From NCBI RefSeq assembly GCF_001678905.1, contig NZ_CP012117.1:1798001-1862000 (forward strand): a stretch of 64,000 nucleotides of DNA, given 5' to 3'. Each line of letters starts with the position of its first letter. Positions within the stretch are counted from its first letter, which is position 1. The DNA comes from Dermabacter vaginalis (GTDB taxonomy: Bacteria; Actinomycetota; Actinomycetes; Actinomycetales; Dermabacteraceae). The translations under genes and the position numbers were made by a program. This document shows positions 29,895 through 38,745 of the stretch, in pieces. The notes below the pieces were generated by a model. It saw nothing but the letters and a program-made list of their open reading frames with translations. It searched no databases and had not been told where the DNA came from.

Positions 29895-32777
29895 TTAGCG
29901 GCCCGTGAGCTGCCAGGCGTCTTCACCATCGGCATCATCGTCGTCGTAATACTGGGGGCTCACGTCGCCGTCGGAATGATCGAGCGGATCGTGTCCGTAG
30001 CGATCAGAGCCCGGGGAAGCGTCGGACTCCCCCGCCCCTGAGCCGGAGCTCTCCTGCGAATCCTCGTACAGGTCCGTGTCCTCGCCCTTGAGGAGTGCGA
30101 TCGCACGCGGGAGGTCCTCGGGCCGCACGAGCACGTCGCGAGCCTTCGACCCCTCGCTCGGGCCGACAATTTCGCGCGACTCGAGAAGGTCCATGAGGCG
30201 CCCCGCCTTCGCGAAGCCCACGCGGAGTTTGCGCTGAAGCATCGAGGTCGAACCGAACTGTGTCGTGACCACAAGTTCTGCAGCCTGGAGGAGCACCTCG
30301 AGGTCATCGCCAATGTCGTCGTCGATCTGCTTCTTTTGCGCGACCTGCTGCACGTCCTCGCGATATTGCGGCTTGGCCTGCGCCTTCACATAGTCGACGA
30401 CCGAGTGGATCTCGGATTCATTGACCCACGAGCCCTGCACGCGCATGGCCTTCGCCTTGCCCATGGGGTGGAAGAGCGCATCGCCCTGGCCGATGAGCTT
30501 CTCCGCGCCTGGCGTATCGAGGATCACGCGCGAGTCTTGAAGCGAGCTCGTCGCGAAGGCGAGGCGCGAGGGTACGTTCGCCTTGATGATGCCGGTGACG
30601 ACGTCAACCGACGGACGCTGCGTTGCGAGCACGAGATGGATGCCGGCGGCGCGCGCGAGCTGCGTGATGCGCTGAATCGAGGCTTCGACGTCGCGAGGCG
30701 CGACCATCATGAGGTCCGCGAGCTCGTCAACGACCACAAGAAGATACGGGTAGGGCGCGAGCACACGCTCGCTTCCCGGTGGCGGGCTCACCTGGCCAGC
30801 GCGCACAGCCTTGTTGAAATCGTCGATGTGCTTGAAGCCGTATTCGGCGAGATCGTCGTAGCGGTGATCCATTTCCTTCACGACCCATTCGAGGGCCTCT
30901 GCGGCCTTCTTCGGGTTCGTGATGATGGGGGTAATGAGGTGCGGGATGCCTTCGTAGATCGTGAGCTCAACGCGCTTCGGGTCAACGAGCACCATGCGCA
31001 CTTCCTCGGGCGTTGCGCGCATGAGGATTGAGGTGATCATCGAGTTCACGAAGCTCGACTTACCGGCGCCCGTCGCACCAGCGACAAGAAGGTGCGGCAT
31101 CTTCGCGAGATTCGCAATCACAAATCCGCCCTCGACATCCTTGCCGAGGCCCATCACCATGGGGTGTTCGTTGGCGGTGGCTACGCCGCTACGCAGCACG
31201 TCGCCGAGGGCAACGGTTTCGCGGTCCGCATTCGGAATCTCGATGCCGATGGCCTTCTTGCCGGGGATCGGCGAAATGATGCGCACATCGGCACTCGCGA
31301 CCGCGTAGGCAATATTGTTCGAGAGGGCCGTGACCTTTTCGACCTTCGTACCGGGGCCGAGCTCGACCTCGTAACGCGTCACGGTCGGGCCGCGCGAGAA
31401 ACCCACGACCTCGGCGTTAACGTTGAACTGCTCGAAGACCTCGCCGAGAGCGTCAACCACGCGATCGTTCGCTTCGGAGCGCGCCTTCGCGGGCGGCCCG
31501 GCCACGAGCATGTCCGGGCTCGGAAGCGGGTAGGCAGTCTCGACCTCGAGCTCGGGCTGCGAGTGTGGGCCCTTCAGGCCCTCCCCCTTCGGCGGGGTGA
31601 GTTCCCGCGTGGGCTGGGCAGGCGCGGGCACGCTCGGCACGGGAGCGGTCGGGGCATTTTCGAGTTCCGACGCTCGCTTCGCCGCCTTCGGAAACTCCTT
31701 CTTCCGGCTGTTCTCAGCGTCGAGGTAGTCGTAAGGAGCAGTGTCGGCGCCGCTCTTCTCGGTCGCGGCGGGGGCAGAGGCGCTCTTCGGGCGCTGTTTA
31801 TTCGCGGTGCGCGGAAGCGCCGTCGTCTCGGCGCGCTCGCTCTCGGCGCCCTGGCGATAGGCCCCGTCGCCTTCGTAGCCGAAGGCGTCATGGTCGACGC
31901 TCGGCTCGAGATTTTCGGTATCGCCATCGCCGCCGTGCTTCTTGCGGCGCAGCACCTCGCTCAGGCGGCGAGTCTTCGTTGAGCCGCCCTCGGTGTTGTC
32001 CTCGGCAGCGTGGAGAGCCTGCTGGCGTCGGCCCAAGCCGAAGGCCTCGCGTTCCGCCTCCTCGCGCTCTCCCCGCCCCACGAGCGCCCCGTAGACCCCC
32101 GCAAGGCGCGTGCCGATCTGGCCGAGCGGCGTTGCGGTGAGCACGAGAATGGAGAACAGGGCAAGGACGACCCCAAGAGTGACGATCAGCCAGCCAGGCA
32201 GGACGGTCGCGAGCGGCGCCGCCACGAGATAGCCACACACGCCACCGCCGCGTGCAAGCGCTTCCACGCCGTCAGAAGGAGTGGGGATGCGCGCGCTTAC
32301 CGACGAAACCGTGCACAGCGCGAACACGAACATGAGCAGCCCCGCAAAGAGACGACCGTTGGCGTGAACAAGATCGGGCCTGCGGAACATGCGAACCGAC
32401 CAGAGCCCGAGAAGCAGGGGGAGCAATACGGCAATCGCCCCAAACGAACTTGCGGCAACGGTGTGGATCCAACCGAAGCCCCACTCGCGCACCTGGAACC
32501 ACTCGGGAATGATAAGCACAAGCGCAAGGAGACCCAGGAAGAACGCGAAGCCATCGCGGCGCTCCTCGTAAGCCACCTCCCATCGCTGAATGCCGATGCC
32601 TCGAACGAAGCCGCCGACAGCGCGGGCAACGCCAAGGTACCCGACGCGCAGTGCGCGCACCGGGAGTGGAAGCGTCGAGGGATCCGTAGGCGCACCCTTC
32701 GTGCGCGAGGTCCCCGAGGACGAGCCTCGGGAGGTTCCTTTCGACGCACGTGCGGGGGAAGTCGTACGTGTCGCCAT
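29895..32777 (-). CDS. ftsK: DNA translocase FtsK/SpoIIIE
   Basis: Septum-located DNA pump for chromosome segregation. The 960-aa product has a basic N-terminus, four or five membrane helices (about residues 75-240), a charged linker (245-440), the RecA-like motor with Walker A AGATGAGKSSF near 570 and the LVVVDELADLMM Walker B near 680, and a C-terminal winged-helix gamma domain that recognises orienting sequences (LLQAAELVVTTQFGSTSMLQRKLRVGFAKAGRLMD). An acidic tail follows. The dispersed AAGCGTCGGA 10-mer is a candidate target to test. Confidence 0.96.
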   Translation of the reverse strand: MATRTTSPARASKGTSRGSSSGTSRTKGAPTDPSTLPLPVRALRVGYLGVARAVGGFVRGIGIQRWEVAYEERRDGFAFFLGLLALVLIIPEWFQVREWGFGWIHTVAASSFGAIAVLLPLLLGLWSVRMFRRPDLVHANGRLFAGLLMFVFALCTVSSVSARIPTPSDGVEALARGGGVCGYLVAAPLATVLPGWLIVTLGVVLALFSILVLTATPLGQIGTRLAGVYGALVGRGEREEAEREAFGLGRRQQALHAAEDNTEGGSTKTRRLSEVLRRKKHGGDGDTENLEPSVDHDAFGYEGDGAYRQGAESERAETTALPRTANKQRPKSASAPAATEKSGADTAPYDYLDAENSRKKEFPKAAKRASELENAPTAPVPSVPAPAQPTRELTPPKGEGLKGPHSQPELEVETAYPLPSPDMLVAGPPAKARSEANDRVVDALGEVFEQFNVNAEVVGFSRGPTVTRYEVELGPGTKVEKVTALSNNIAYAVASADVRIISPIPGKKAIGIEIPNADRETVALGDVLRSGVATANEHPMVMGLGKDVEGGFVIANLAKMPHLLVAGATGAGKSSFVNSMITSILMRATPEEVRMVLVDPKRVELTIYEGIPHLITPIITNPKKAAEALEWVVKEMDHRYDDLAEYGFKHIDDFNKAVRAGQVSPPPGSERVLAPYPYLLVVVDELADLMMVAPRDVEASIQRITQLARAAGIHLVLATQRPSVDVVTGIIKANVPSRLAFATSSLQDSRVILDTPGAEKLIGQGDALFHPMGKAKAMRVQGSWVNESEIHSVVDYVKAQAKPQYREDVQQVAQKKQIDDDIGDDLEVLLQAAELVVTTQFGSTSMLQRKLRVGFAKAGRLMDLLESREIVGPSEGSKARDVLVRPEDLPRAIALLKGEDTDLYEDSQESSGSGAGESDASPGSDRYGHDPLDHSDGDVSPQYYDDDDADGEDAWQLTGR

Positions 32778-32810
32778 GTTTTCAATCTACCCGGCGAAGG
32801 GCACAATCGT

Positions 32811-32858
32811 CACGAGATCGGCCCCGGCGTGTGAATCACACGGGGGGTCGATCTCGTG
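32811..32858 (-). terminator. Long hairpin after the rnj gene
   Basis: Arms CACGAGATCG and CGATCTCGTG enclose further pairing (CCCC/GGGG and CGTGTG/CACACG) around an AAT loop. It lies 18 bp after the ribonuclease J stop, before ftsK. T-rich tail is weak. Confidence 0.65.
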
Positions 32859-32876
32859 AATTGGAGGGGGCCGGTC

Positions 32877-34568
32877 TCAGGCCTCGACGACCACGGGAAT
32901 AATCATGGGCTTGCGGCGAAGGCGCTGCGAGAGGAAGCGACCCACGACGCGCCGCATCGCCTGCTGAAGCTGATGCGTGTCGTGGCCCTTCTCGTCTTCG
33001 ATCGCCTTGTGAAGTGCCTTGATGATGTCGGGCTTGATCCGCTCAAACACCTCGTCGTCCTCGGCGATGCCTCGCGAGTGGATCTCGGGCCCGGCAATAA
33101 GCTCGCGCGTTTCACTATTGACCACGGCGAACAAGGAAATGAAGCCTTCTTCGGCGAGGATGCGGCGATCCTTGAGATCGGCCTCGCTCACTTCGCCCAC
33201 ACTCGAGCCGTCCACGTACACGTAGCCGACCTCAACCTCACCGACCGCGCGCGCTACGCCATCCTTGAGGTCCACGACCGTGCCGTCCTTCGCGAGCACG
33301 ATGTTCTCGCGCGGGATGCCCGACGACTGCGCGATTTTGCCGTTCGCGATGAGGTGTCGCACCTCGCCGTGCACGGGCATCACGTTCTTCGGGCGCAGGA
33401 TGTTGTAGCAGTAGAGCAGTTCGCCTTCGCTCGCGTGACCGGAGACATGCACGCGTGCATTGGCCTGGTGCACGACCTCGGCGCCAAGCTCCATGAGTCC
33501 ATTCATCACGCGGAAGACATCGTTTTCATTGCCCGGAATGAGCGAGGAGGCAAGGATGACGATGTCTCCCTCCCCCACCTCGACGCGGTGGTTACGGTTC
33601 GCGATACGCCCGAGCGCCGCCATCGGCTCACCCTGGCTGCCCGTGCACATGTACACGATCTTGTGGTCGGGAATGTCATCGGCTTTTTTGAGGTCGATGA
33701 GCGTGTTCGGGGGAACCCTGAGGTAGCCCATATCAGCCGCGATCGTCATGTTGCGTACCATCGAGCGGCCCACAAAGGCGACCTTGCGCCCGTGCGCGTA
33801 CGCCGAATCGAGCACCTGCTGCACGCGGTGAACGTGGCTCGAGAAGCTCGCGACGACGATCTTCTGCCGTGCACGCGCAAAGAGACTATCGAGCACGGGG
33901 CCGATTTCGCGTTCCTTAACCGTGAAGCCGGGGACCTCGGCGTTGGTCGAATCCACGAGGAACAGATCCACGCCCTCTTCGCCAAGTCGCGCAAAAGCGC
34001 GAAGATCGGTCAGGCGGCCGTCCAGCGGGAGCTGGTCCATCTTGAAGTCGCCCGTGTGCAGCACGGTACCGGCCTCGGTGCGGATCGCGACCGCGAGCGC
34101 GTCCGGGATCGAGTGGTTCACGGCGACGAATTCGCATTCAAAAGCGCCGAACTTCTCGACATCGCCTTCCTTGACGGCGAGTGTGTACGGCTTGATGCGG
34201 TGCTCGCGGAGCTTCGCCTCAACGAACGCGAGCGTCAGCTGACTGCCCACAAGAGGGATGTCCGGCTTGAGGCGCAAAAGGTATGGCACCGCACCGATGT
34301 GGTCTTCGTGGCCGTGCGTAAGCACGATGGCGGCGACGTCATCGAGACGGTCCTCAATGGAGCGGAAGTCCGGGAGGATGAGGTCGACGCCCGGCTGGGC
34401 CTCCTCGGGGAACAGCACGCCGCAGTCAACGATGAGGAGCCGCCCCTCGTATTCGAAGACGGTCATGTTGCGGCCGACCTCGCCGAGACCGCCGAGTGGG
34501 GTCACGCGGAGGGTGTTGTTCTTGAGCTTTGGAGGGGTCCCAAGTTTCGTGGAAAAGGGTGTAGTCAC
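32877..34568 (-). CDS. rnj: Ribonuclease J
   Basis: Metallo-beta-lactamase fold RNase with 5'-3' exo- and endonuclease activity, central to mRNA turnover in organisms without RNase E-only decay. The 563-aa product has the metal motif LTHGHEDHIGAVPYLL near residue 84, the beta-CASP segment, and the C-terminal conserved HVSGHASEGE and MPVHGEVRHL motifs. The start is a GTG. It is last in the order thyX-dapA-rnj, 15 bp after dapA. Confidence 0.96.
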   Translation of the reverse strand: MTTPFSTKLGTPPKLKNNTLRVTPLGGLGEVGRNMTVFEYEGRLLIVDCGVLFPEEAQPGVDLILPDFRSIEDRLDDVAAIVLTHGHEDHIGAVPYLLRLKPDIPLVGSQLTLAFVEAKLREHRIKPYTLAVKEGDVEKFGAFECEFVAVNHSIPDALAVAIRTEAGTVLHTGDFKMDQLPLDGRLTDLRAFARLGEEGVDLFLVDSTNAEVPGFTVKEREIGPVLDSLFARARQKIVVASFSSHVHRVQQVLDSAYAHGRKVAFVGRSMVRNMTIAADMGYLRVPPNTLIDLKKADDIPDHKIVYMCTGSQGEPMAALGRIANRNHRVEVGEGDIVILASSLIPGNENDVFRVMNGLMELGAEVVHQANARVHVSGHASEGELLYCYNILRPKNVMPVHGEVRHLIANGKIAQSSGIPRENIVLAKDGTVVDLKDGVARAVGEVEVGYVYVDGSSVGEVSEADLKDRRILAEEGFISLFAVVNSETRELIAGPEIHSRGIAEDDEVFERIKPDIIKALHKAIEDEKGHDTHQLQQAMRRVVGRFLSQRLRRKPMIIPVVVEA

Positions 34569-34583
34569 GGTGTCCTAGATTCT

Positions 34584-35501
34584 TCAGCTGGTGTACTGCG
34601 CGAGGACGCCCTCGTAGGCGTCCACCGCGGCATGGATGCGGGCCGCAACCTCCGGCTCGACTGTTCCGAGCGGGGCGCGGCAAGCGGCGTGCGGGAGCAC
34701 GCCGAGGTGTGTGAGGGCCTCTTTTATCGCCATGGTCCCCGGGCCCTGGTTCATGATGGCGTCAACAAAGTCCACGCGCGAGGCGTGGAGGCGCTGCGCG
34801 AGCGCAAGGTCGCCACCCTCGAGAGCGTCGAACATGAGGCGGTCGAGCCTGCCGGTGAGGTGGCTCGTGACGGACACGGTTCCAACCGCACCGATTGACA
34901 GCCACGGCAGGTTGAGCGCGTCTTCACCCGAGTAGATATCGAGGCTCGTGTCACGGATGAGCTTGGAGGCCTCATGCATGTCGCCCTTGGCTTCCTTGAG
35001 CGCAACGACGTTTGGATGCTGCGAGAGCTCAACGGCGCTCTCGTATTCGATCGGGATGCCCGAGCGCCCGGGGATGTCGTAAAGCATGACGGGCAAATCC
35101 ACAGCATTCACGATCTCGAGCGTGTGGTTAATGAGGCCGCGCTGCGTGGGCTTGGAGTAGTACGGGGTAGCGAGCAGGAGGCCGTCGGCGTTGCCGCCCT
35201 CTTCGATCGCGCGTGCGAGCGCGACCGAGTGACGCGTATCGTTCGTGCCCGCACCTGCGAGGAGAGTGACATCCGCACCGACTGCCTCGCGCACGGTCCC
35301 GAGGATCGCGAGCTTTTCCTCATCGCTCGTGGTGGGCGATTCACCCGTCGTGCCGTTCGCGACGATGAGATCGTGGCCTTCGTCGACGAGATGGCGCGCG
35401 AGGCCGGCGAGAGCTTCGTGATCGACCTTCTCGAGATCCTCGGTGAAGGGCGTGACGATAGCGACGCCGAGACGCCCAAAAACCGGTGCTTCTTGACTCA
35501 C
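34584..35501 (-). CDS. dapA: 4-hydroxy-tetrahydrodipicolinate synthase
   Basis: Condenses pyruvate with aspartate semialdehyde, the first committed step to diaminopimelate and lysine. The 305-aa TIM barrel has NGTTGESPTTSDEE near residue 46, the Tyr region LYDIPGRSGIP near 137 (YNVPGR in many relatives) and the Schiff-base Lys in VVALKEAKGD near 166. Its GTG start overlaps the thyX stop by four bases (GTGA), so they are coupled. dapB lies 3 kb away beyond an inserted envelope cassette. Confidence 0.96.
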   Translation of the reverse strand: MSQEAPVFGRLGVAIVTPFTEDLEKVDHEALAGLARHLVDEGHDLIVANGTTGESPTTSDEEKLAILGTVREAVGADVTLLAGAGTNDTRHSVALARAIEEGGNADGLLLATPYYSKPTQRGLINHTLEIVNAVDLPVMLYDIPGRSGIPIEYESAVELSQHPNVVALKEAKGDMHEASKLIRDTSLDIYSGEDALNLPWLSIGAVGTVSVTSHLTGRLDRLMFDALEGGDLALAQRLHASRVDFVDAIMNQGPGTMAIKEALTHLGVLPHAACRAPLGTVEPEVAARIHAAVDAYEGVLAQYTS

Positions 35502-36217
35502 GGCGCCACCCGCCCGCCCGCGTTAAACGCCTCGTAGGTGAGGGGCATCGCCTCGGCGAAGTATTCCTCGATCTTTTCGGCGACCATCTCAATCTCGCGT
35601 TGCGGGAAGGACGGGAAGTGCGAGCCCTCGCGCTTGGTGCGCAGCGACAGGAAGTTCATCATGCTGCGGGCATTGACGGTCACGTACATCGAACTGAACA
35701 GCGTGAGAGGAAGAACGCCGCGCGCGACCTCGCGTGCCACGCCAGCCTCAAGCATCTCGAGATAGGCGGCGTAGGCGCTCTCACACTGTGCTTTGTAAGC
35801 CTTCGTGACGAGCGCGTGCTGCTCGGGGCTGCCCTCATAGAAGTCGTAGGCACCGGGCTTGCCTTTTTGGACGAGCTTGCGCTCGGGCCCGGGCACGTAG
35901 AAAATCGGGCGCATCTGGCGGTACCGGCCCGACTCTTCGTTGTACGAGGCGATGCGGTGGCGCATGAACTCGCGGAACACGAAGATCGGCGCCTCAACGT
36001 AGAACGTGAAGCTGTTGTGCTCAAAAGGCGAGCCGTGCCGATCGCGCATGAGGTAGTTGATGAGGCCCTTGTCGCGATCGGAGGCATCGGAGCCCACGGC
36101 ACTCTTCGACTTCTCCCCCTGAGTCGAGACTCGCGCGGCAAAGATGACATCGGAATCGGAGGCCTGCGACCGCACAAGGTCGACCGTGACGTCGGATCGG
36201 AACACTATTTCGCTCAT
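35498..36217 (-). CDS. thyX: FAD-dependent thymidylate synthase ThyX
   Basis: Flavin-dependent synthesis of dTMP. The 239-aa product carries the ThyX signature RHRIASYNEESGRY near residue 80 and VNARSMMNFLSLR near 180. The start ATG 36217 is 7 bases after TAGGGT, so the message is probably leaderless. The sequence across the promoter, GGGTGAGACAT, equals the first 11 bases of the damage-associated motif, which may be chance. It is coupled to dapA. Confidence 0.96.
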   Translation of the reverse strand: MSEIVFRSDVTVDLVRSQASDSDVIFAARVSTQGEKSKSAVGSDASDRDKGLINYLMRDRHGSPFEHNSFTFYVEAPIFVFREFMRHRIASYNEESGRYRQMRPIFYVPGPERKLVQKGKPGAYDFYEGSPEQHALVTKAYKAQCESAYAAYLEMLEAGVAREVARGVLPLTLFSSMYVTVNARSMMNFLSLRTKREGSHFPSFPQREIEMVAEKIEEYFAEAMPLTYEAFNAGGRVAP

Positions 36218-36272
36218 ATGTCTCACCCTAATTGACCAAGCAGTTCAAATACCGGAAGTTCCCGCGTGGCGC

Positions 36273-36989
36273 TCACCGCGCAAGGAGCACAAGCTCACCC
36301 TCGCGGGCTTCGATCGACACATCCGCGAGTGAGGGGATCACGAGATCAGCGAGGGGGCCGACGGTACCTTCGCCCGCGCTGTTGAGAACACTCACGACAA
36401 AGGCCCCCGCCGCGCGAGCCGACTCGAGACCGCCCGGAGCATCCTCGACCACGAGGCAATCCTTGGCCTCAACGCCAAGCCGCTCCGCCGCGAGGAGATA
36501 GGGCTCGGGATCGGGCTTGCCATGCGTGACCTGGTCCGCCGTCACAAGAACCAAGGGAAATGGGAGCGAGAGGGGCCGATAGCGCGCCTCAAAGAGAGGG
36601 CGCGTACAACTCGTCGCGATTGCCCAGCACTCGCGCGAAAGCGCTGCCTTCGCCTTCTCGAGCTCGCTGAGGAAGCGCGCGGTGCCGTCAAACGCCTCGA
36701 CGTCGCCCGCACTCGCGATCTCGTAGCCCTCGACCCGGCTGAAGAGTTCCTCGAGTCTTTCTTCGCTGATTTCGGGTATTGCGAGGCGCAACACCCGCCT
36801 CGCCGGTTGACCGTGATAATGCTTTTCAAACCGCCCCGCGCCCTCGTCACCGAGGAGTTTGTCCCAGCTCGCCTCGACGCTGCGCGTGGAATCGACGAGA
36901 GTGCCATCGGAGTCGAGAAGGATCGCCTTTGCGCGCGCGAGAACCGTTCCCGGTGCGCAATCGTCGAGTGTCGCCGCCTTGTGTGCCAC
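36273..36989 (-). CDS. HAD-family hydrolase (beta-phosphoglucomutase/sugar phosphatase type)
   Basis: A 238-aa haloacid dehalogenase phosphatase. Motif I is LLDSDGTLVDS near residue 25, motif III/IV are GKPDPEPYLLAAERLGV and CLVVEDAPGGLESARAAG near 155-180. A helical cap lies between. The subclass acts on sugar phosphates; the substrate cannot be read from sequence. The GTG start follows AAGGAG. It is 33 bp downstream of the SLH gene and may be co-transcribed with it and the SGNH gene. Confidence 0.9.
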   Translation of the reverse strand: MAHKAATLDDCAPGTVLARAKAILLDSDGTLVDSTRSVEASWDKLLGDEGAGRFEKHYHGQPARRVLRLAIPEISEERLEELFSRVEGYEIASAGDVEAFDGTARFLSELEKAKAALSRECWAIATSCTRPLFEARYRPLSLPFPLVLVTADQVTHGKPDPEPYLLAAERLGVEAKDCLVVEDAPGGLESARAAGAFVVSVLNSAGEGTVGPLADLVIPSLADVSIEAREGELVLLAR

Positions 36990-37022
36990 GTGTGACTCCT
37001 TGGTCGAGGTGTGGACGCCCGC

Positions 37023-37778
37023 CTACCGGGCATCCTCGAAGAGGGCATTCGCACGCCGGAGCATTTCCGCGAACTCCCCTCTCACGAGGGTATCGTCCGG
37101 CCGGAATTGAGCGTCGACCACGGGCGAGGAAGCGTCGGACCCGCCCCCACCGGGGGCCTCGCGCTGCACGAGATCCCGCCCGAGAACCCCGGCTGCACGA
37201 GCCCACTCGATATCCTTAGACCGCGCGTGGGTCTCGGGTACGTCCACGAAGGAGTCGATCTCGGGTGCGAGCGCTGCGCCTCCCGCCGCGAGGTGTGCGG
37301 TAAGCATCCCGCGAAGCAGGCGCGCGAGGAAGGAACATCCCTCGGCACGCGTCACGGGCTCGGTCGGCTGGAACGTCGCGTCGTACTCTCCGAAGAACAG
37401 CGCCTGACCGCGCATCCACATGATTTCGCGGTAGCTTCGAGCCGTTTTTTCAATATCGCGGTACGGCTCGAGGTCGAGAGTTTCGCGCTCGGGAGCGCCC
37501 GCGAGCCGATAAAGCATGATTGCGGCGTCCTCGCGCGTGACATCGGCTCCTGGAAGGAACGTTCCCTCGCGCGCCGTGTCAAAAAGGTCATTGTCAACGA
37601 GCCATTGGATCGCCTCGGCGTATGTCCCCGAGGGGTCGGCGACGATCTCAGCCGCGGGCTTCGTCGCGGTCGCGGGCCGCAGCTTGAGCGCGGCAATCCC
37701 CGCGATCCCCACAAGCGAAGCGAGCAGCGCGCGTCGCGTCGTGATGAGACCCGCCGCGTCCGAACGTACCCCCCTCAC
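37023..37778 (-). CDS. Secreted S-layer homology (SLH) domain protein
   Basis: A 251-aa exported protein. The N-terminus has a twin-arginine-like signal (TTRRALLASLVGIAGIAALKL). Three SLH repeats follow, at about residues 48-95, 110-160 and 175-250, with the typical FLPGADVTREDAAIMLYRL and FRPDDTLVRGEFAEML phrases. SLH triplets bind secondary cell-wall polymers in Gram-positives. Nothing besides SLH is present. The GTG at 37778 overlaps the stop of the SGNH gene by four bases, so the two are translationally coupled. Confidence 0.87.
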   Translation of the reverse strand: MRGVRSDAAGLITTRRALLASLVGIAGIAALKLRPATATKPAAEIVADPSGTYAEAIQWLVDNDLFDTAREGTFLPGADVTREDAAIMLYRLAGAPERETLDLEPYRDIEKTARSYREIMWMRGQALFFGEYDATFQPTEPVTRAEGCSFLARLLRGMLTAHLAAGGAALAPEIDSFVDVPETHARSKDIEWARAAGVLGRDLVQREAPGGGGSDASSPVVDAQFRPDDTLVRGEFAEMLRRANALFEDAR

Positions 37779-38674
37779 GCCATCCACTTGAGCTCCTTCA
37801 TTTTCTCGATGAGCGCCCACGAGACAAGAAGGTTGCCCCACCCGCTCAAATGAATACCGTCGCTCCCCCTGAGCGGAGTCGGGACGATTCCCTGGTCGAG
37901 CTCGGTGCGCGTTTCGGTACGGTCCTGGAGCTTGAGCGAGGCAATTGGCTCCGCGCGAAGAGCCTCCTCGCTCGTCAGGAGGGCTTGCACATCCACGAAG
38001 CGGGCGCCGTAGGCGGCACGCTGCGCGGCGTTGACCGCATGGATTGCCTTGATTTTCTCGGGTGCATCGAGGTCATTTTTCGTGACCCACTGGCCGAGCA
38101 CGATCGCGTCCGTTTCCGGGGTGCGTGCCGCGGCAACAAGCCGCTCAACATCGCTCAGAACTCGCTCCCGCTGCACGATGTTGTTCTTGCCCGTCCACAC
38201 CACGTGGCGCCACGTCTCAGTCGTGGCTTTCCACGACGACGTGAATTCACCCGATGTGGCCGGGCCTCCGTCGGACTCAAAAAACCACTGATTCTCCGGC
38301 GTACCGGTAAGCGTTCCGCTCACCCCACTCGACAGCCGCCCGTGGCACGTGAAGGACCACATTCCCGGGACATCCGCGTCCACGCGCACCTTGACGCGTC
38401 CGCCGCGGTACCCCTCCGGGATATGCACCATGGGCGTGTCGAGTCCACGAAGAATCGTCGTGTGCCCCGAAAACTGCGCGCCGTACGCGAGATTCGTGAC
38501 CGGGACGGGGTTCATTGCATTCGCAACTTCCTCGTGGACGTATACCGGTCGAGGCGTGTGCTCGGCACCGAGACCGCCTTCCATCGAACTCGAGCCCCAC
38601 AGGGCGAGGGGCCGCTCGGGCGCGAGTGCCGCGAACGCGCGCGCAAGGGCATGCGTGGGCGGGTTCTCGGGCAT
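37775..38674 (-). CDS. SGNH/GDSL-family hydrolase
   Basis: A 299-aa protein of the SGNH esterase/acyl-hydrolase fold. Block I is LWGSSSMEGG near residue 25 (Ser nucleophile), block III resembles WTGKNN near 160, and block V DGIHLSGWGN near 275 supplies Asp/His. A beta-rich insertion (residues 70-150) separates block I from the rest. No signal peptide is visible, although the neighbour is exported. Start ATG follows GAGGAGG. Coupled to the SLH gene; a role in acylation or deacylation of wall polymers is inference. Confidence 0.78.
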   Translation of the reverse strand: MPENPPTHALARAFAALAPERPLALWGSSSMEGGLGAEHTPRPVYVHEEVANAMNPVPVTNLAYGAQFSGHTTILRGLDTPMVHIPEGYRGGRVKVRVDADVPGMWSFTCHGRLSSGVSGTLTGTPENQWFFESDGGPATSGEFTSSWKATTETWRHVVWTGKNNIVQRERVLSDVERLVAAARTPETDAIVLGQWVTKNDLDAPEKIKAIHAVNAAQRAAYGARFVDVQALLTSEEALRAEPIASLKLQDRTETRTELDQGIVPTPLRGSDGIHLSGWGNLLVSWALIEKMKELKWMA

Positions 38675-38706
38675 AGGGCAGAGCCTCCTCGGGCAAGCGT
38701 GCGGGC

Positions 38707-38745
38707 GTAAGAGGTGGGCGGCAATTCCGACGCCACCTACCTTAC
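38707..38745 (-). terminator. Hairpin overlapping the dapB stop region
   Basis: GTAAGAGGTGGGCG pairs, with a bulge, with CGCCACCTACCTTAC. It overlaps the dapB 3' end and lies before the SGNH gene. No long T-run. Confidence 0.5.
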
